From assembly GCF_042429235.1 (NCBI RefSeq), contig NZ_JBHMBA010000002.1: DNA of 64,000 nt. One strand, 5' to 3'. Below are positions 31,561 through 40,343 of the stretch, one piece after another. How positions within the stretch are numbered: position 1 is the stretch's first letter; each line of letters begins with the position of its first letter. The DNA comes from Arthrobacter_B citreus (lineage in GTDB: Bacteria; Actinomycetota; Actinomycetes; Actinomycetales; Micrococcaceae). The notes below the pieces were generated by a model. The model saw nothing but the letters and a program-made list of their open reading frames with translations, ran no database searches and was not told the origin of the DNA. Position numbers and translations under genes: made by a program.

Positions 31561-32502
31561 ATGAATACCCCTGATTCCCAGTCCACCTCCGTCTCCGGTG
31601 CATCCGGCGGCGTCACCGCTCCTCTGACCGGCAGCAGCCGGGTGAAGCGCGGCATCGCCGAAATGCTCAAGGGCGGAGTGATCATGGATGTGGTCACCGC
31701 CGAGCAGGCCCGCATTGCCGAAGACGCCGGAGCCGTGGCGGTCATGGCCCTGGAACGGGTCCCCGCCGATATCCGCGCCCAGGGCGGGGTTTCCCGCATG
31801 AGCGACCCCGACATGATCGACAGCATCATCGACGCCGTCTCCATCCCGGTGATGGCCAAGGCCCGGATCGGCCACTTCGTGGAAGCGCAGGTGCTGCAGT
31901 CACTCGGCGTCGACTACATCGACGAATCCGAGGTCCTGACACCGGCTGACTACGCCAACCACATCGACAAATGGAAGTTCACCGTGCCGTTTGTCTGCGG
32001 CGCCACCAATCTGGGAGAAGCGCTGCGCCGCATCAATGAAGGCGCCGCCATGATCCGTTCCAAGGGCGAAGCCGGCACGGGCGATGTTTCCAACGCGACC
32101 ATGCACATGCGTGCCATCCGCTCCGAAGTGGCCCGGCTGTCCTCCCTGCCCGAGGACGAGCTGTACGTCGCCGCCAAGGAACTGCAGGCTCCCTACGAAC
32201 TCGTGAAGGAGGTTGCCGCCGCCGGAAAACTGCCGGTGGTGCTGTTCACCGCGGGCGGCATTGCCACCCCGGCGGACGCTGCCATGATGATGCAGCTGGG
32301 GGCGGACGGCGTTTTTGTGGGTTCGGGAATCTTCAAGTCCGGAAACCCCGCGCAGCGGGCTGCCGCCATCGTCAAGGCCACGACCTTCTTTGATGACGCC
32401 GATGAAGTTGCCAAGGCATCACGGGGGCTGGGGGAGGCCATGGTGGGGATCAACGTGGATGAACTGCCGCAGCCGCACCGGTTGGCCGAACGCGGCTGGT
32501 AG
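31561..32502 (+). CDS. pdxS: Pyridoxal 5'-phosphate synthase, PdxS subunit
   Basis: 313 residues. SRVKRGIAEMLKGGVIMDVV, then MALERVPADIRAQGGVSRM, then VMAKARIGHFVEAQ (catalytic Lys100) and AAMIRSKGEAGTGDVS identify PdxS, the TIM-barrel that builds PLP from ribose 5-phosphate, glyceraldehyde 3-phosphate and ammonia. It works in a complex with the glutaminase PdxT. Normally the two genes are neighbours; here pdxT is about 6.4 kb away with five genes between. ATG 31561 is chosen over an in-frame TTG just before it. Confidence 0.97.
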   Translation: MNTPDSQSTSVSGASGGVTAPLTGSSRVKRGIAEMLKGGVIMDVVTAEQARIAEDAGAVAVMALERVPADIRAQGGVSRMSDPDMIDSIIDAVSIPVMAKARIGHFVEAQVLQSLGVDYIDESEVLTPADYANHIDKWKFTVPFVCGATNLGEALRRINEGAAMIRSKGEAGTGDVSNATMHMRAIRSEVARLSSLPEDELYVAAKELQAPYELVKEVAAAGKLPVVLFTAGGIATPADAAMMMQLGADGVFVGSGIFKSGNPAQRAAAIVKATTFFDDADEVAKASRGLGEAMVGINVDELPQPHRLAERGW

Positions 32503-32523
32503 GAACCGGTCCCGCGGTGAGGC

Positions 32524-32559
32524 TGCGCTGATTCCCTGCCGCGGCAGGGAATCAGCGCA
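32524..32559. terminator. 17-bp hairpin between convergent pdxS and GNAT genes
   Basis: Perfect 17-base arms (32524-32540 and 32543-32559) with only 2 bases between them. The right arm includes the stop and last codons of the GNAT gene. Placement suggests a bidirectional terminator. Confidence 0.7.
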
Positions 32560-33298
32560 GGTCCAGGGCCAGCTGCTGGCCGCGGCCAATGAGCTCGAAG
32601 CCGCGCGCCGCGCACAGCTCCTGCCCCAGCGGAGCGGCGTTGACAGCCAGCCGGTCCGCGCCCGCCGTGGCAGCGACGGTGGCCGCACGGCTCAACAGCG
32701 CCGTTCCATAGCCCCGGCGGCGGCTGGAGGGCCCGACGGCGAGACCAAAAACACCGCCGAGGGTTCCGGAGACGGGTTTTGCCTGCTGCCTGCGCTGCTC
32801 CTGCTGCGCCTGCTGGGAGGGGACAAACGCCCACGCCCGTCCGGTGAGCTTTCCGTCGCCGCGGCTCGTGATATGCCACGCGGTCCGGGGATGGCCCAGC
32901 CCGGCGGCGAGCTCTTCGGCGTCGGGCCCGGTCACCTCGGCCGGCTCCGGGTCGATCACCGCGGCTGCGGAGCTGAACTGCTGCGGAGCACTCACGGGAG
33001 CGCTCATCCACAGCGGCTGCGGGCCGCGGCGGAATCCAAATGCCTCCAGCGGTGCGTAGCTCACCGCGTTGTTCAGCCACACTGACACGCTCTGGGCACC
33101 CAGCCGTGTTCCTTCGGCCAAGCCCGGGCGGATGCCCGCCGGTGCAATCCGCTGCGGATACAGCAGCACCAGCTGCCGCCGCGCCGGCAGCCACACCCAC
33201 TCCGATTCATGCGTGGAGAAAGTGCGGCCGCCGGTGGCACCGGCCAGGGTCTGCAGCCAGTGCCGGTGAAGCTCCTGGCATGCGGCGATAGTGACCAT
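32552..33298 (-). CDS. GNAT-family acetyltransferase
   Basis: 248 residues. The C-terminal half has GVFGLAVGPSSRRRGYGTALL, the acetyl-CoA-binding motif A with its R-R-x-G-x-G/A core; the following helix and AARGFELIGRG complete the fold. The N-terminal half (residues 1-110) has no recognisable motif, with several tryptophans and a WLNNAVSY stretch, and may be a degenerate second GNAT domain. The acceptor substrate is unknown. The gene lies just downstream of the M3 peptidase gene on the same strand (6 bases apart), so they are probably co-transcribed. Confidence 0.82.
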   Translation of the reverse strand: MVTIAACQELHRHWLQTLAGATGGRTFSTHESEWVWLPARRQLVLLYPQRIAPAGIRPGLAEGTRLGAQSVSVWLNNAVSYAPLEAFGFRRGPQPLWMSAPVSAPQQFSSAAAVIDPEPAEVTGPDAEELAAGLGHPRTAWHITSRGDGKLTGRAWAFVPSQQAQQEQRRQQAKPVSGTLGGVFGLAVGPSSRRRGYGTALLSRAATVAATAGADRLAVNAAPLGQELCAARGFELIGRGQQLALDLR

Positions 33299-33304
33299 GA
33301 AGGA

Positions 33305-35326
33305 TCAGGCCAAGCCGCGGCGGTGCAGCAGCGGCTCAATGGCTGCCTCGCGGCCGCGGAAGTTCCGGAAGGCCTCCAGCGGGTCGATGCTGTTGCCCCG
33401 GGACAGCAGCTCCCGGCGGAACCGGTCCCCGTTTTCCCGGGTCAGTCCGCCGTTTTCCTTGAACCACTCCACGGTGTCCGCGTCCAGGACCTCACTCCAG
33501 ATGTAGGCGTAGTAGGAGGCCGCGTAACCGCCGGCGAAAATATGCTTGAAGTAGCCGGAGCGGTAGCGCGGCGGCACGAGGTCCATGGCCACTCCCGCTT
33601 TTGCCAGGGCGTCCGCCTCGAACTGCTGCGGATCGGCGACGGTCTCGCCGGGGGAGAGCTCATGCCAGGCCAGGTCCAGCAGGGCGGCGCCGAGGTATTC
33701 CGTGGTGCCGAACCCTTCGCCCCAGGTGGAGGCGGCCTCGATCCGGTCGATGGCCTCGGAAGGCAGCGGTTCCCCGGTTTCGTGGTGCCGGGCGAAGTTC
33801 GCCACGACTTCCGGCCAGAGCATCCACATTTCGTTGACCTGCGAGGGGTACTCGACGAAGTCCCGCGGCACGGCAGTGCCGGAGAACTGAGGATAGGCAA
33901 CGTCCGAGAACAGGCCGTGCAGGGCATGGCCGAATTCGTGGAAGGCAGTGACAACCTCGTCAAAGGACAGCAGCGTTGGCTCACCGGCCGGCGGCTTGGG
34001 AATGTTCAGGTTGTTGATGACCACGGCCCGGGTTCCCAGCAGCGCGGACTGGTGCACCAGGGAATTCATCCACGCGCCGCCGGCCTTCGTGTCGCGGGTG
34101 TAATAGTCGCCCAGGAACAGCCCAAGGGGTGAACCGTCGTCGTTCTTCACTTCCCACACCCGAACATCGGTATGGTAGCCGGCCAGGTCGGGGCGTTCCG
34201 TGAAGGTGATGCCGTAGAGCCGGTTGGCGGCGTAAAAGACGCCGTCGGCCAGGACCCGCTCCAGCTCAAAGTACGGCCGCAGGGCGGAGCGGTCCACGCT
34301 GAACTTTTCGCGGCGCACCTGCTCTGAGTAGTAGGACCAGTCCCAGGGAGCCAGATCGCTGATGCCGTCCCGAAGCGCGGCGGCGCGCAGCAGCTCCGCC
34401 TCGGCGTTGGCGTTGCGCACGGCCGGCGGGGCCAGCTTCCCGAGCATGGCGTGGATGGCTTCGAGGGAAGGAGCGGTTTGGTTGTCCGTGGCGAAGTCCG
34501 CATGGTTCTCGAAGCCCAGCAGCGCGGCGCGTTCGGCCCGCAGCGCCGCCATTTCGGCGGCGATGGCCAGCGTGTTGTCCGCGTTGTTGCGGAAACCCCG
34601 GTTCAGGGATGCTTCGAAGAGCTTCCGGCGGGTTTCCCTGTTGGTCAGGTTGGCCAGGGCCGGCTGCGAGGTGGGCAGGACCAGCGGCAGCAGATAGCTG
34701 CCCGGGGAGCCCGCCTCAGCGGCTGCCGCTGCGGCGGACGCAATGTCGTCGTCGGAAAGACCGTCAAGGTCCGCGGCATCGGCCACCAGCAGCGCCGAAT
34801 TGTTGCTGTCGCGGAGGAGCTTCTGAGCGTAGTCCGTTCCCAGCACGGACAGGCGTGAGTTCAACTCACGCATCCGCGCCTGACCGTCGTCGTCGAGCAT
34901 GGCGCCGGCACGGATGAAGGTGCGGCGGCACTCCTGGAGGAGGCGTGCGGATTCGGCGTCCAGGCCTTCCGGCGAAACCGCTTCGACCCGCGCCCAGAGG
35001 GCCTTGTTGAGATGGATGCTGTCGCCGTGGGCAGCCATCTGCGGGCCCACTTCCTGTTCGATGGCCTGGACCTGGTCCGTCGCATCGGCTGCGGTCAGGG
35101 TGAAAAACGCGTAGGCCGTGCGGGCCAGGGTCTGCCCGGCAAGCTCCATCGCGGCGATCGTGTTCTGGAAATCGGGTGCCTGCGGATTCTGCGTGATGGC
35201 ATCGATTTCAGCGAGGTGTTCCTCGAATCCGGCCTTGAAGGCTGGCAGGAAATCATCCGGGCTGATCTGATCGAACGGCGGGAGCTGGTAGGGCAGCGTG
35301 CTGGTACTCAGGAAAGGGTTGCTCAT
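33305..35326 (-). CDS. M3-family metallopeptidase (peptidyl-dipeptidase Dcp-like)
   Basis: 673 residues. The zinc site FHEFGHALHG is clear, with the third ligand in EYPSQVNEMW. N-terminal residues PLLP-type (LSTSTLPYQLPPFDQIS) and C-terminal GGYAASYYAYIWSEVLDAD are typical of Dcp. It cleaves dipeptides from the C-terminus of short peptides in the cytoplasm; no signal peptide is seen. MSNPF at 35326 is taken as the start; the frame extends far upstream through antisense sequence. It is divergent from the CapA-like gene. The length matches the family. Confidence 0.93.
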   Translation of the reverse strand: MSNPFLSTSTLPYQLPPFDQISPDDFLPAFKAGFEEHLAEIDAITQNPQAPDFQNTIAAMELAGQTLARTAYAFFTLTAADATDQVQAIEQEVGPQMAAHGDSIHLNKALWARVEAVSPEGLDAESARLLQECRRTFIRAGAMLDDDGQARMRELNSRLSVLGTDYAQKLLRDSNNSALLVADAADLDGLSDDDIASAAAAAAEAGSPGSYLLPLVLPTSQPALANLTNRETRRKLFEASLNRGFRNNADNTLAIAAEMAALRAERAALLGFENHADFATDNQTAPSLEAIHAMLGKLAPPAVRNANAEAELLRAAALRDGISDLAPWDWSYYSEQVRREKFSVDRSALRPYFELERVLADGVFYAANRLYGITFTERPDLAGYHTDVRVWEVKNDDGSPLGLFLGDYYTRDTKAGGAWMNSLVHQSALLGTRAVVINNLNIPKPPAGEPTLLSFDEVVTAFHEFGHALHGLFSDVAYPQFSGTAVPRDFVEYPSQVNEMWMLWPEVVANFARHHETGEPLPSEAIDRIEAASTWGEGFGTTEYLGAALLDLAWHELSPGETVADPQQFEADALAKAGVAMDLVPPRYRSGYFKHIFAGGYAASYYAYIWSEVLDADTVEWFKENGGLTRENGDRFRRELLSRGNSIDPLEAFRNFRGREAAIEPLLHRRGLA

Positions 35327-35428
35327 AAGCGTCAAGACTCGCACAAACGACGTGAGGCGAACAACAGAAACGCCGTCGTACGCTTGGCGCAGCGGCTGGG
35401 GGGCGGCTTGGGGATGGGCGGAATCATC

Positions 35429-36700
35429 ATGGGAGCACGCGGAGTCGGATTCAGGGTCCTGCTGCTGGCGGCACTGGCGGCACTGGCGGCGGGCGCGGCC
35501 GGATGCTCCGCGGCGTCGGAACCGGACGCTGCCAGCTCGGCATCCCGCGGCCCGGCGGCGTCCGAGGGGACGGCCTCTTCCGGTGCCTCGCCGGGGACGG
35601 CGTCGACGTCGCCTGCCCCCGCTCCGCAGCCGACGCCCGGCCTCGGCCGGGGCTGTGCCGCCGTGCGGTGCTTTTCGATGATGGTGGCCGGTGACCTCCT
35701 GGTTCATCCGCAGCTCTGGACCCAGGCCGAAGCCGACGCAGCGGCCTCCGGGCAGGGGCCGCTGGACTTCGGGCCGCTCCTGGAGGGCAAGCGGGCCTAC
35801 CTGGACCGTGCCGACGTCGGGATCTGCCACCTGGAGACGCCGGTGGCGCAGGCCCACGGGCCCTACGCCGGATACCCCCTGTTCAACGTGCCGCCGCAAA
35901 TCCTCACAGCCGCCAAGGACGTGGGATATGACGCCTGCACCACGGCCAGCAACCACACCGTGGACGCCGGGACCGCCGGACTGAACCGTACGCTGGCCGA
36001 ACTGGATGCCCTGGGGCTGGCGCACACCGGCTCCTACGCCTCCGAGGCTGAGGCCGCGGAGCCAATGATCCTGGCCACCCCGGCCGCTCAGGTGTCGGTG
36101 ATCGAAGCAACCTACGGGCTGAACGGAATGACCGCTGAATTCGATTGGCAGGTGGACCTGTTGGATCCGGCGGACATGATCGCCCGGGCCCAGGCGGCGC
36201 GGGCGGCGGGCGCCGACGTCGTCGTGGGAGCAGTGCACGCCGGAGACGAATACGCGTCGGTGCCCAACGCCCAGCAGGTGGAGGTGGCACACGCCTTGGC
36301 GGACAGCGGCGAGTTCGACTTCATCTACGGACACCACAGCCACTCGGTGCTGCCTGTGGAGAAGTACAACGGGACCTGGATCGTGTACGGACTGGGCAAC
36401 GCCGTCACGGAGCTTTCGCCCTGGTACACCGTCAACAACGAAGGACTCATTGTGCGCGTCCAGTTTGGCCAGGACGACGCCGGCGCCTGGTCCGTGACGG
36501 ACCTGGCCTGGGCGCCGTCAATGATCGTCCGGGACCCTTACCGCTGGTGTTCCGTCGCGGCCGACCTGCCGCAGGGCGCATGCGCGTCCGACGCCGAGCA
36601 GGCCGCGGTGCGCGCCCGCACCATCGGCGTGGTCGAATCGATGGGAGCCGCAGCCGCCGGTGCCCGCGAGTGGCTGGTCAGCGCGGATCCGAAGCCCTAA
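35429..36700 (+). CDS. CapA-family lipoprotein (poly-gamma-glutamate synthesis-like)
   Basis: 423 residues. A short hydrophobic signal (GVGFRVLLLAALAALAAGAAGC) has a lipobox-like end, so the protein is probably lipid-anchored outside the cell, followed by a Ser/Ala/Pro-rich spacer to about residue 75. The metallophosphatase-like domain has MMVAGDLLVHPQL, CHLETPVA, TTASNHTVDAGTAGLNRT and IYGHHSHSVLPVEKYNGTW, the CapA metal-binding pattern. Related proteins take part in poly-gamma-glutamate export or cell-surface polymer handling. An in-frame ATG at 35414 is an alternative start. It is divergent from the M3 peptidase and converges on gatD. Confidence 0.88.
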   Translation: MGARGVGFRVLLLAALAALAAGAAGCSAASEPDAASSASRGPAASEGTASSGASPGTASTSPAPAPQPTPGLGRGCAAVRCFSMMVAGDLLVHPQLWTQAEADAAASGQGPLDFGPLLEGKRAYLDRADVGICHLETPVAQAHGPYAGYPLFNVPPQILTAAKDVGYDACTTASNHTVDAGTAGLNRTLAELDALGLAHTGSYASEAEAAEPMILATPAAQVSVIEATYGLNGMTAEFDWQVDLLDPADMIARAQAARAAGADVVVGAVHAGDEYASVPNAQQVEVAHALADSGEFDFIYGHHSHSVLPVEKYNGTWIVYGLGNAVTELSPWYTVNNEGLIVRVQFGQDDAGAWSVTDLAWAPSMIVRDPYRWCSVAADLPQGACASDAEQAAVRARTIGVVESMGAAAAGAREWLVSADPKP

Positions 36701-36701
36701 T

Positions 36702-36754
36702 CCAGCGCGGGCACCCAGCGTGGACAACCAGCGTTGGGCACCCAGCGCGGGCAA
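36702..36754. repeat. Degenerate 13/14-bp repeat between capA-like and gatD genes
   Basis: Four units of CCAGCGYGGGCAM type lie at 36702-36714, 36715-36727, 36728-36741 and 36742-36754, filling the convergent intergenic gap. No stem or T-tract suggests a terminator. Confidence 0.65.
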
Positions 36755-37519
36755 CTAGCGGGGACGCTGGCCTGCGTGCTGGCGGGCCAGCTCCGAGAGC
36801 TTGGCCAATTCGTCCAGATCCTTGGCTGACGACGGACGGGGCTCAAAGGAACCGAACTTGCGGATTACCGCCTGCTCCAGCAGGAAGTCGGCGACTGCCG
36901 GGTTCTTGGGCAGCAGCGAGCCGTGCAGGTAGCTGGCCACGACATTGCGGTAGCGGGCGCCCTCGTAGTTGTCCTTCGAGTTGTTGCCCTCACCCTTGCG
37001 CACTTCGGCCAGCGGCTTGACTCCCGGGCCCAGGAACGTCTGGCCGGAGTGGTTCTCGTACCCGTGGATCTCACCGAACTCCTCGCTGACTGAGAGAACA
37101 TTGCCGATCAGCCGCTCGGTGCCGCCGTGCGTTTCCAAATCCAGCAGCCCGATTCCCGGGATGACGGTGCCGGTATGGGTCTTGAAGAACCGTCCGAAGA
37201 GCTGGTACAGCCCGCAGATGGCCAGCATCGGGACGTCATCCTCGGCCATGGCCCGCAGCGTGGGTGCCAGCGCCTGCAGGTCCTCCTGGATGAGAACCTG
37301 CCCGCTGTCCTGTCCGCCGCCGCCCACCAGGAGATCGACGCCGGACGGGAAGTCATCGCCCACGTTGTATTCCAGGACGTTGGCGGTGTAGCCGTTCCAC
37401 TTCAGCCGCTGCTTCAGGACCAGGACATTGCCCCAGTCCCCGTAGATGTTCATTTCCCGCGGGTACAGCTGCAGGATGTTGATGCTCCGGTTTTCCGCTG
37501 CCGTTTGGTCCTCGCTCAT
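36755..37519 (-). CDS. gatD: Lipid II isoglutaminyl synthase, glutaminase subunit GatD
   Basis: 254 residues, class I glutamine amidotransferase fold. LLVGGGGQDSGQ, the nucleophile elbow MLAICGLYQLFG (Cys102) and SYLHGSLLPKNP (His199) are visible; HGYENHSGQTFLG is typical of GatD. With MurT it amidates the D-Glu of the peptidoglycan stem to isoglutamine, supplying ammonia from glutamine. The start ATG overlaps the murT stop by four bases (ATGA), so the two are translationally coupled. Confidence 0.93.
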   Translation of the reverse strand: MSEDQTAAENRSINILQLYPREMNIYGDWGNVLVLKQRLKWNGYTANVLEYNVGDDFPSGVDLLVGGGGQDSGQVLIQEDLQALAPTLRAMAEDDVPMLAICGLYQLFGRFFKTHTGTVIPGIGLLDLETHGGTERLIGNVLSVSEEFGEIHGYENHSGQTFLGPGVKPLAEVRKGEGNNSKDNYEGARYRNVVASYLHGSLLPKNPAVADFLLEQAVIRKFGSFEPRPSSAKDLDELAKLSELARQHAGQRPR

Positions 37520-38787
37520 GAGACCACCTCTACTGTCGTGATCTTGGAAAGTTCGCGCCGTACGGCCAGCATCGCCGTGTAGGTGCAGAAGATGCGCATG
37601 GGGCGCTGGCCGGAGCCGGAGATGAAGGCCTTCAATGCTTCGGTGATGTCCGGGTTGATGTCCGCCACCGGAACGTCGTCGTACTTCAGCCGCAGTGCCA
37701 TGTCGTAGGCGCGCACGCCGGTGACCATGTTCACGCCGTTTTCGGCCAGTGTTTCGAAGTCAACGTCCCACAGCCAGGACATGTCGCGCCCGTCGGCGTA
37801 GTTGTCGTTGATGGCGATCATGGTGGAGTAGCCGTGGGCGGCAAAGGACTTCAGGCCGAGCCGGAAACCGCTGGGGTTCTTCACCAGCACCAGTTCCAGC
37901 GGCTGTCCGTTGACCACCAGGGACTCGCCGCGCCCAAAGGCGGGCTCCACGTTGGACAGGGCGGTGAACAGCGCGTCGTTGTTGACCGACGGCCCGGCGA
38001 TGACGCGGGCCAGGGCCAGTGCGGCTGCCGCGTTGAAAATGTTGTAAACCCCGCGCAGTTTCAGCCCCGTGGTCACCACTGAATCGTCCACGCGGAAGTC
38101 GGCGTCGGTTTCGGCCACGCGTTCCAGCACGACGTCGGCGGGCAGCACGGCGGCCAGGGCCTCGGCCTTGGAGCCGCGCATCTCGTCGTCGTTCGGGAAG
38201 GTGCTGCGCAGGGACGCGTCGAGGCCGAAGTACCGGACCTCCTGCTTGTCCAGGGAGGCGGCGATGGAGGCGACGCGCGGGTCCTCGCGGTTCAGCACCA
38301 CTGTTTCCGTGGTGGCCTGGGCAATGGATTCCAGCAGCCGGGTGGTCTTGTCGATTTCACCGAAGCGGTCCAGCTGGTCGCGGAGCACGTTCAACAGCAG
38401 CGAATAGCGCGGCTGGATCAGCTTCACGAAATGAACGGCGTGCGCCTCGTCCAGTTCCAGGACGGCGACGTCGGCATCCAGGCGGCCGCGCCAGTCCACC
38501 TCGCCCAGCAGCGCCGCGGCGACACCGCGGGTGAAGTTGCTCCCGGTGCGGTTGGTGAACACCTTCAGGCCCTGGGATTCGAGCAGCTCCACCACCATTT
38601 TGGTGGTGGTGGTTTTTCCGTTGGTGCCGGAGACGACGGCGACGCCCAGAGGGAGATCGGACAGCGTGCGGCGGATGAAATCGGGGTCGATTTTCTCCAC
38701 CACGAGGCCGGGCAATGCGGAGCCGCCGCCGCGCAGTTTGGAGGCACTGCGGACCAGCTTGCCTGTCAGGACGGAGAAGGAACTCAT
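37516..38787 (-). CDS. murT: Lipid II isoglutaminyl synthase, MurT subunit
   Basis: 423 residues, Mur-ligase fold. VVSGTNGKTTTTK is the P-loop, LELDEAHAVHFVK and the later LKNPSGFRLGL/AINDNYADGRDMSWLWD blocks belong to the ligase and DUF1727 domains. It activates the stem D-Glu for amidation, with ATP. In well-studied Firmicute MurT proteins a four-cysteine zinc ribbon is inserted in the middle domain; here that stretch (residues about 190-260) has no cysteine at all, the only Cys being near the C-terminus in IFCTYTAML. It overlaps gatD by four bases. Confidence 0.93.
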   Translation of the reverse strand: MSSFSVLTGKLVRSASKLRGGGSALPGLVVEKIDPDFIRRTLSDLPLGVAVVSGTNGKTTTTKMVVELLESQGLKVFTNRTGSNFTRGVAAALLGEVDWRGRLDADVAVLELDEAHAVHFVKLIQPRYSLLLNVLRDQLDRFGEIDKTTRLLESIAQATTETVVLNREDPRVASIAASLDKQEVRYFGLDASLRSTFPNDDEMRGSKAEALAAVLPADVVLERVAETDADFRVDDSVVTTGLKLRGVYNIFNAAAALALARVIAGPSVNNDALFTALSNVEPAFGRGESLVVNGQPLELVLVKNPSGFRLGLKSFAAHGYSTMIAINDNYADGRDMSWLWDVDFETLAENGVNMVTGVRAYDMALRLKYDDVPVADINPDITEALKAFISGSGQRPMRIFCTYTAMLAVRRELSKITTVEVVS

Positions 38788-38869
38788 GGTTTATGAATAT
38801 ATCGTAAGGAACCCCTCCGGCCCCTGCCGGTGCGCCCTCCCGGGAGGCGCCGCATCGTAGACTGGCCGG

Positions 38870-39580
38870 ATGACTGAAGTCAGCACCCACATCCCGCGCA
38901 CGCCGCCCCGCCAGCTGCAGGTGGGCGTCCTGGCCCTGCAGGGCGGTGTCCGTGAACATGCGGCAAGCCTGGAAGCGGCGGGCGTCAACGCTGTTCCCGT
39001 GCGCCGGCCGGGCGAGCTCGACGGCTTGGACGGGCTGGTGCTGCCGGGCGGGGAATCAACCACCATGGATAAGCTCCTGCGGGCCTTTGGCGTTTATGCT
39101 CCGCTTCAGGAGCGGATCCGCGGCGGAATGCCGGTCTACGGTTCCTGCGCCGGAATGATCCTGCTTGCCGACTCTATTTCGGACCCGGCCCGGGACCTTT
39201 CGGGAGCGCCGCAGCAGACGCTGGGCGGGCTGGACATTGAAGTGCGGCGCAATGCCTTCGGCCGCCAGCGGGAGTCCTTTGAAACGCTCCTGGACTTCAA
39301 AGGCCTTCAGAACCTGCCGTCGGCCGCGCCGGGCGGTCAAACAGCTCCGGTTCATGCCGTTTTTATCCGCGCGCCATGGGTGGAAAAGGTGGGCAATTCC
39401 GTCGAAGTGTTGGCCCGGGTTCCGCCGCGGGAGCCGGGTCATGCGTCGGCCGGCGATTTCGTCGCTAGAATTGTGGCAGTGCGTTCGGGAAATCTGCTGG
39501 CCACGTCGTTCCATCCGGAGGTAACGGGGGAGAGCCGCGTTCACGAACTTTTTATCCAGATGATCAGAGGAGAAGCATAG
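38870..39580 (+). CDS. pdxT: Pyridoxal 5'-phosphate synthase glutaminase subunit PdxT
   Basis: 236 residues, class I amidotransferase. LPGGESTTMDKLLRAFG is the PdxT signature; VYGSCAGMILLA contains the nucleophile Cys93 and SFHPEVTG the catalytic His215 and Glu217. It hydrolyses glutamine and channels ammonia to PdxS. It is the first gene of a tight run with yebC (3-base gap) and ruvC (4-base gap). It is divergent from murT, with an 82-base gap. Confidence 0.96.
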   Translation: MTEVSTHIPRTPPRQLQVGVLALQGGVREHAASLEAAGVNAVPVRRPGELDGLDGLVLPGGESTTMDKLLRAFGVYAPLQERIRGGMPVYGSCAGMILLADSISDPARDLSGAPQQTLGGLDIEVRRNAFGRQRESFETLLDFKGLQNLPSAAPGGQTAPVHAVFIRAPWVEKVGNSVEVLARVPPREPGHASAGDFVARIVAVRSGNLLATSFHPEVTGESRVHELFIQMIRGEA

Positions 39581-39583
39581 AGC

Positions 39584-40339
39584 ATGTCGGGCCACTCTAA
39601 ATGGGCAACCACTAAGCACAAAAAGGCAGTCATTGACGCCAAGCGTGCAAAGTCGTTCGCCAAACTGATCAAGAACATCGAAGTTGCGGCCCGCGCGGGC
39701 GGAGCCGACATGGCCGGAAACCCCGGCCTTGAACTCGCCGTTGCCAAGGCCAAAAAGACCTCTGTGCCCATCGACAACATCAACCGCGCCGTTAAGCGGG
39801 GCGCAGGCCTCCTGGGCGAAGCGGTTGACTACCAGACCATCATGTACGAGGGCTACGGCCCGCAGGGCACCGCCCTGCTGATCGAGTGCCTGACGGACAA
39901 CAAGAACCGCGCCGCTTCGGAAGTGCGCCTGGCTGTCACCCGCAACGGCGGCAACATGGGCGATCCCGGGTCGGTGGCCTACATGTTCACCCGCAAGGGC
40001 GTCGTCACGCTGCCCAAGAAGGACCTCACCGAGGATGATCTCCTGATGGCGGTGCTCGACGCCGGCGCCGACGAGGTCAAGGAATCCGGGGATAACTTCG
40101 AGATCATCTCGGAAGCCGCCGACCTGCGCGCTGTTGTCGCTGCCCTGGAAGAAGCGGGCATCGAGTACGAGACCGATGAAGCCGAATTCCTGCCGTCCAT
40201 GCATGTGGAGCTGGAAGCCGACAACGCCCGGAAGTTCCTCAAGCTCGTGGACGCGGTGGAGGACCTGGACGACGTCCAGAACGTGTACTCCAACGCAGAC
40301 ATCCCCGCCGAGGTCTTCGCCCAGCTCGAAGACGACTGA
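39584..40339 (+). CDS. yebC: YebC/PmpR-family transcriptional/translation regulator
   Basis: 251 residues. MSGHSKWATTKHKKAVIDAK is the family's invariant N-terminus, with NPGLELAVAKAKKTSVPIDN and the C-terminal acidic domain (DVQNVYSNADIP) also typical. YebC proteins bind nucleic acids; some repress transcription and some help translation of proline stretches. AGGAG at the end of pdxT serves as ribosome binding site. It lies between pdxT and ruvC, as in most Actinobacteria. Confidence 0.97.
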   Translation: MSGHSKWATTKHKKAVIDAKRAKSFAKLIKNIEVAARAGGADMAGNPGLELAVAKAKKTSVPIDNINRAVKRGAGLLGEAVDYQTIMYEGYGPQGTALLIECLTDNKNRAASEVRLAVTRNGGNMGDPGSVAYMFTRKGVVTLPKKDLTEDDLLMAVLDAGADEVKESGDNFEIISEAADLRAVVAALEEAGIEYETDEAEFLPSMHVELEADNARKFLKLVDAVEDLDDVQNVYSNADIPAEVFAQLEDD

Positions 40340-40343
40340 GCGG

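Noticed and set aside
33305..36343. M3 peptidase frame extended to 1012 codons
   Set aside because: Residues before 35326 are antisense to the CapA-like gene; the typical Dcp N-terminus starts at MSNPF.
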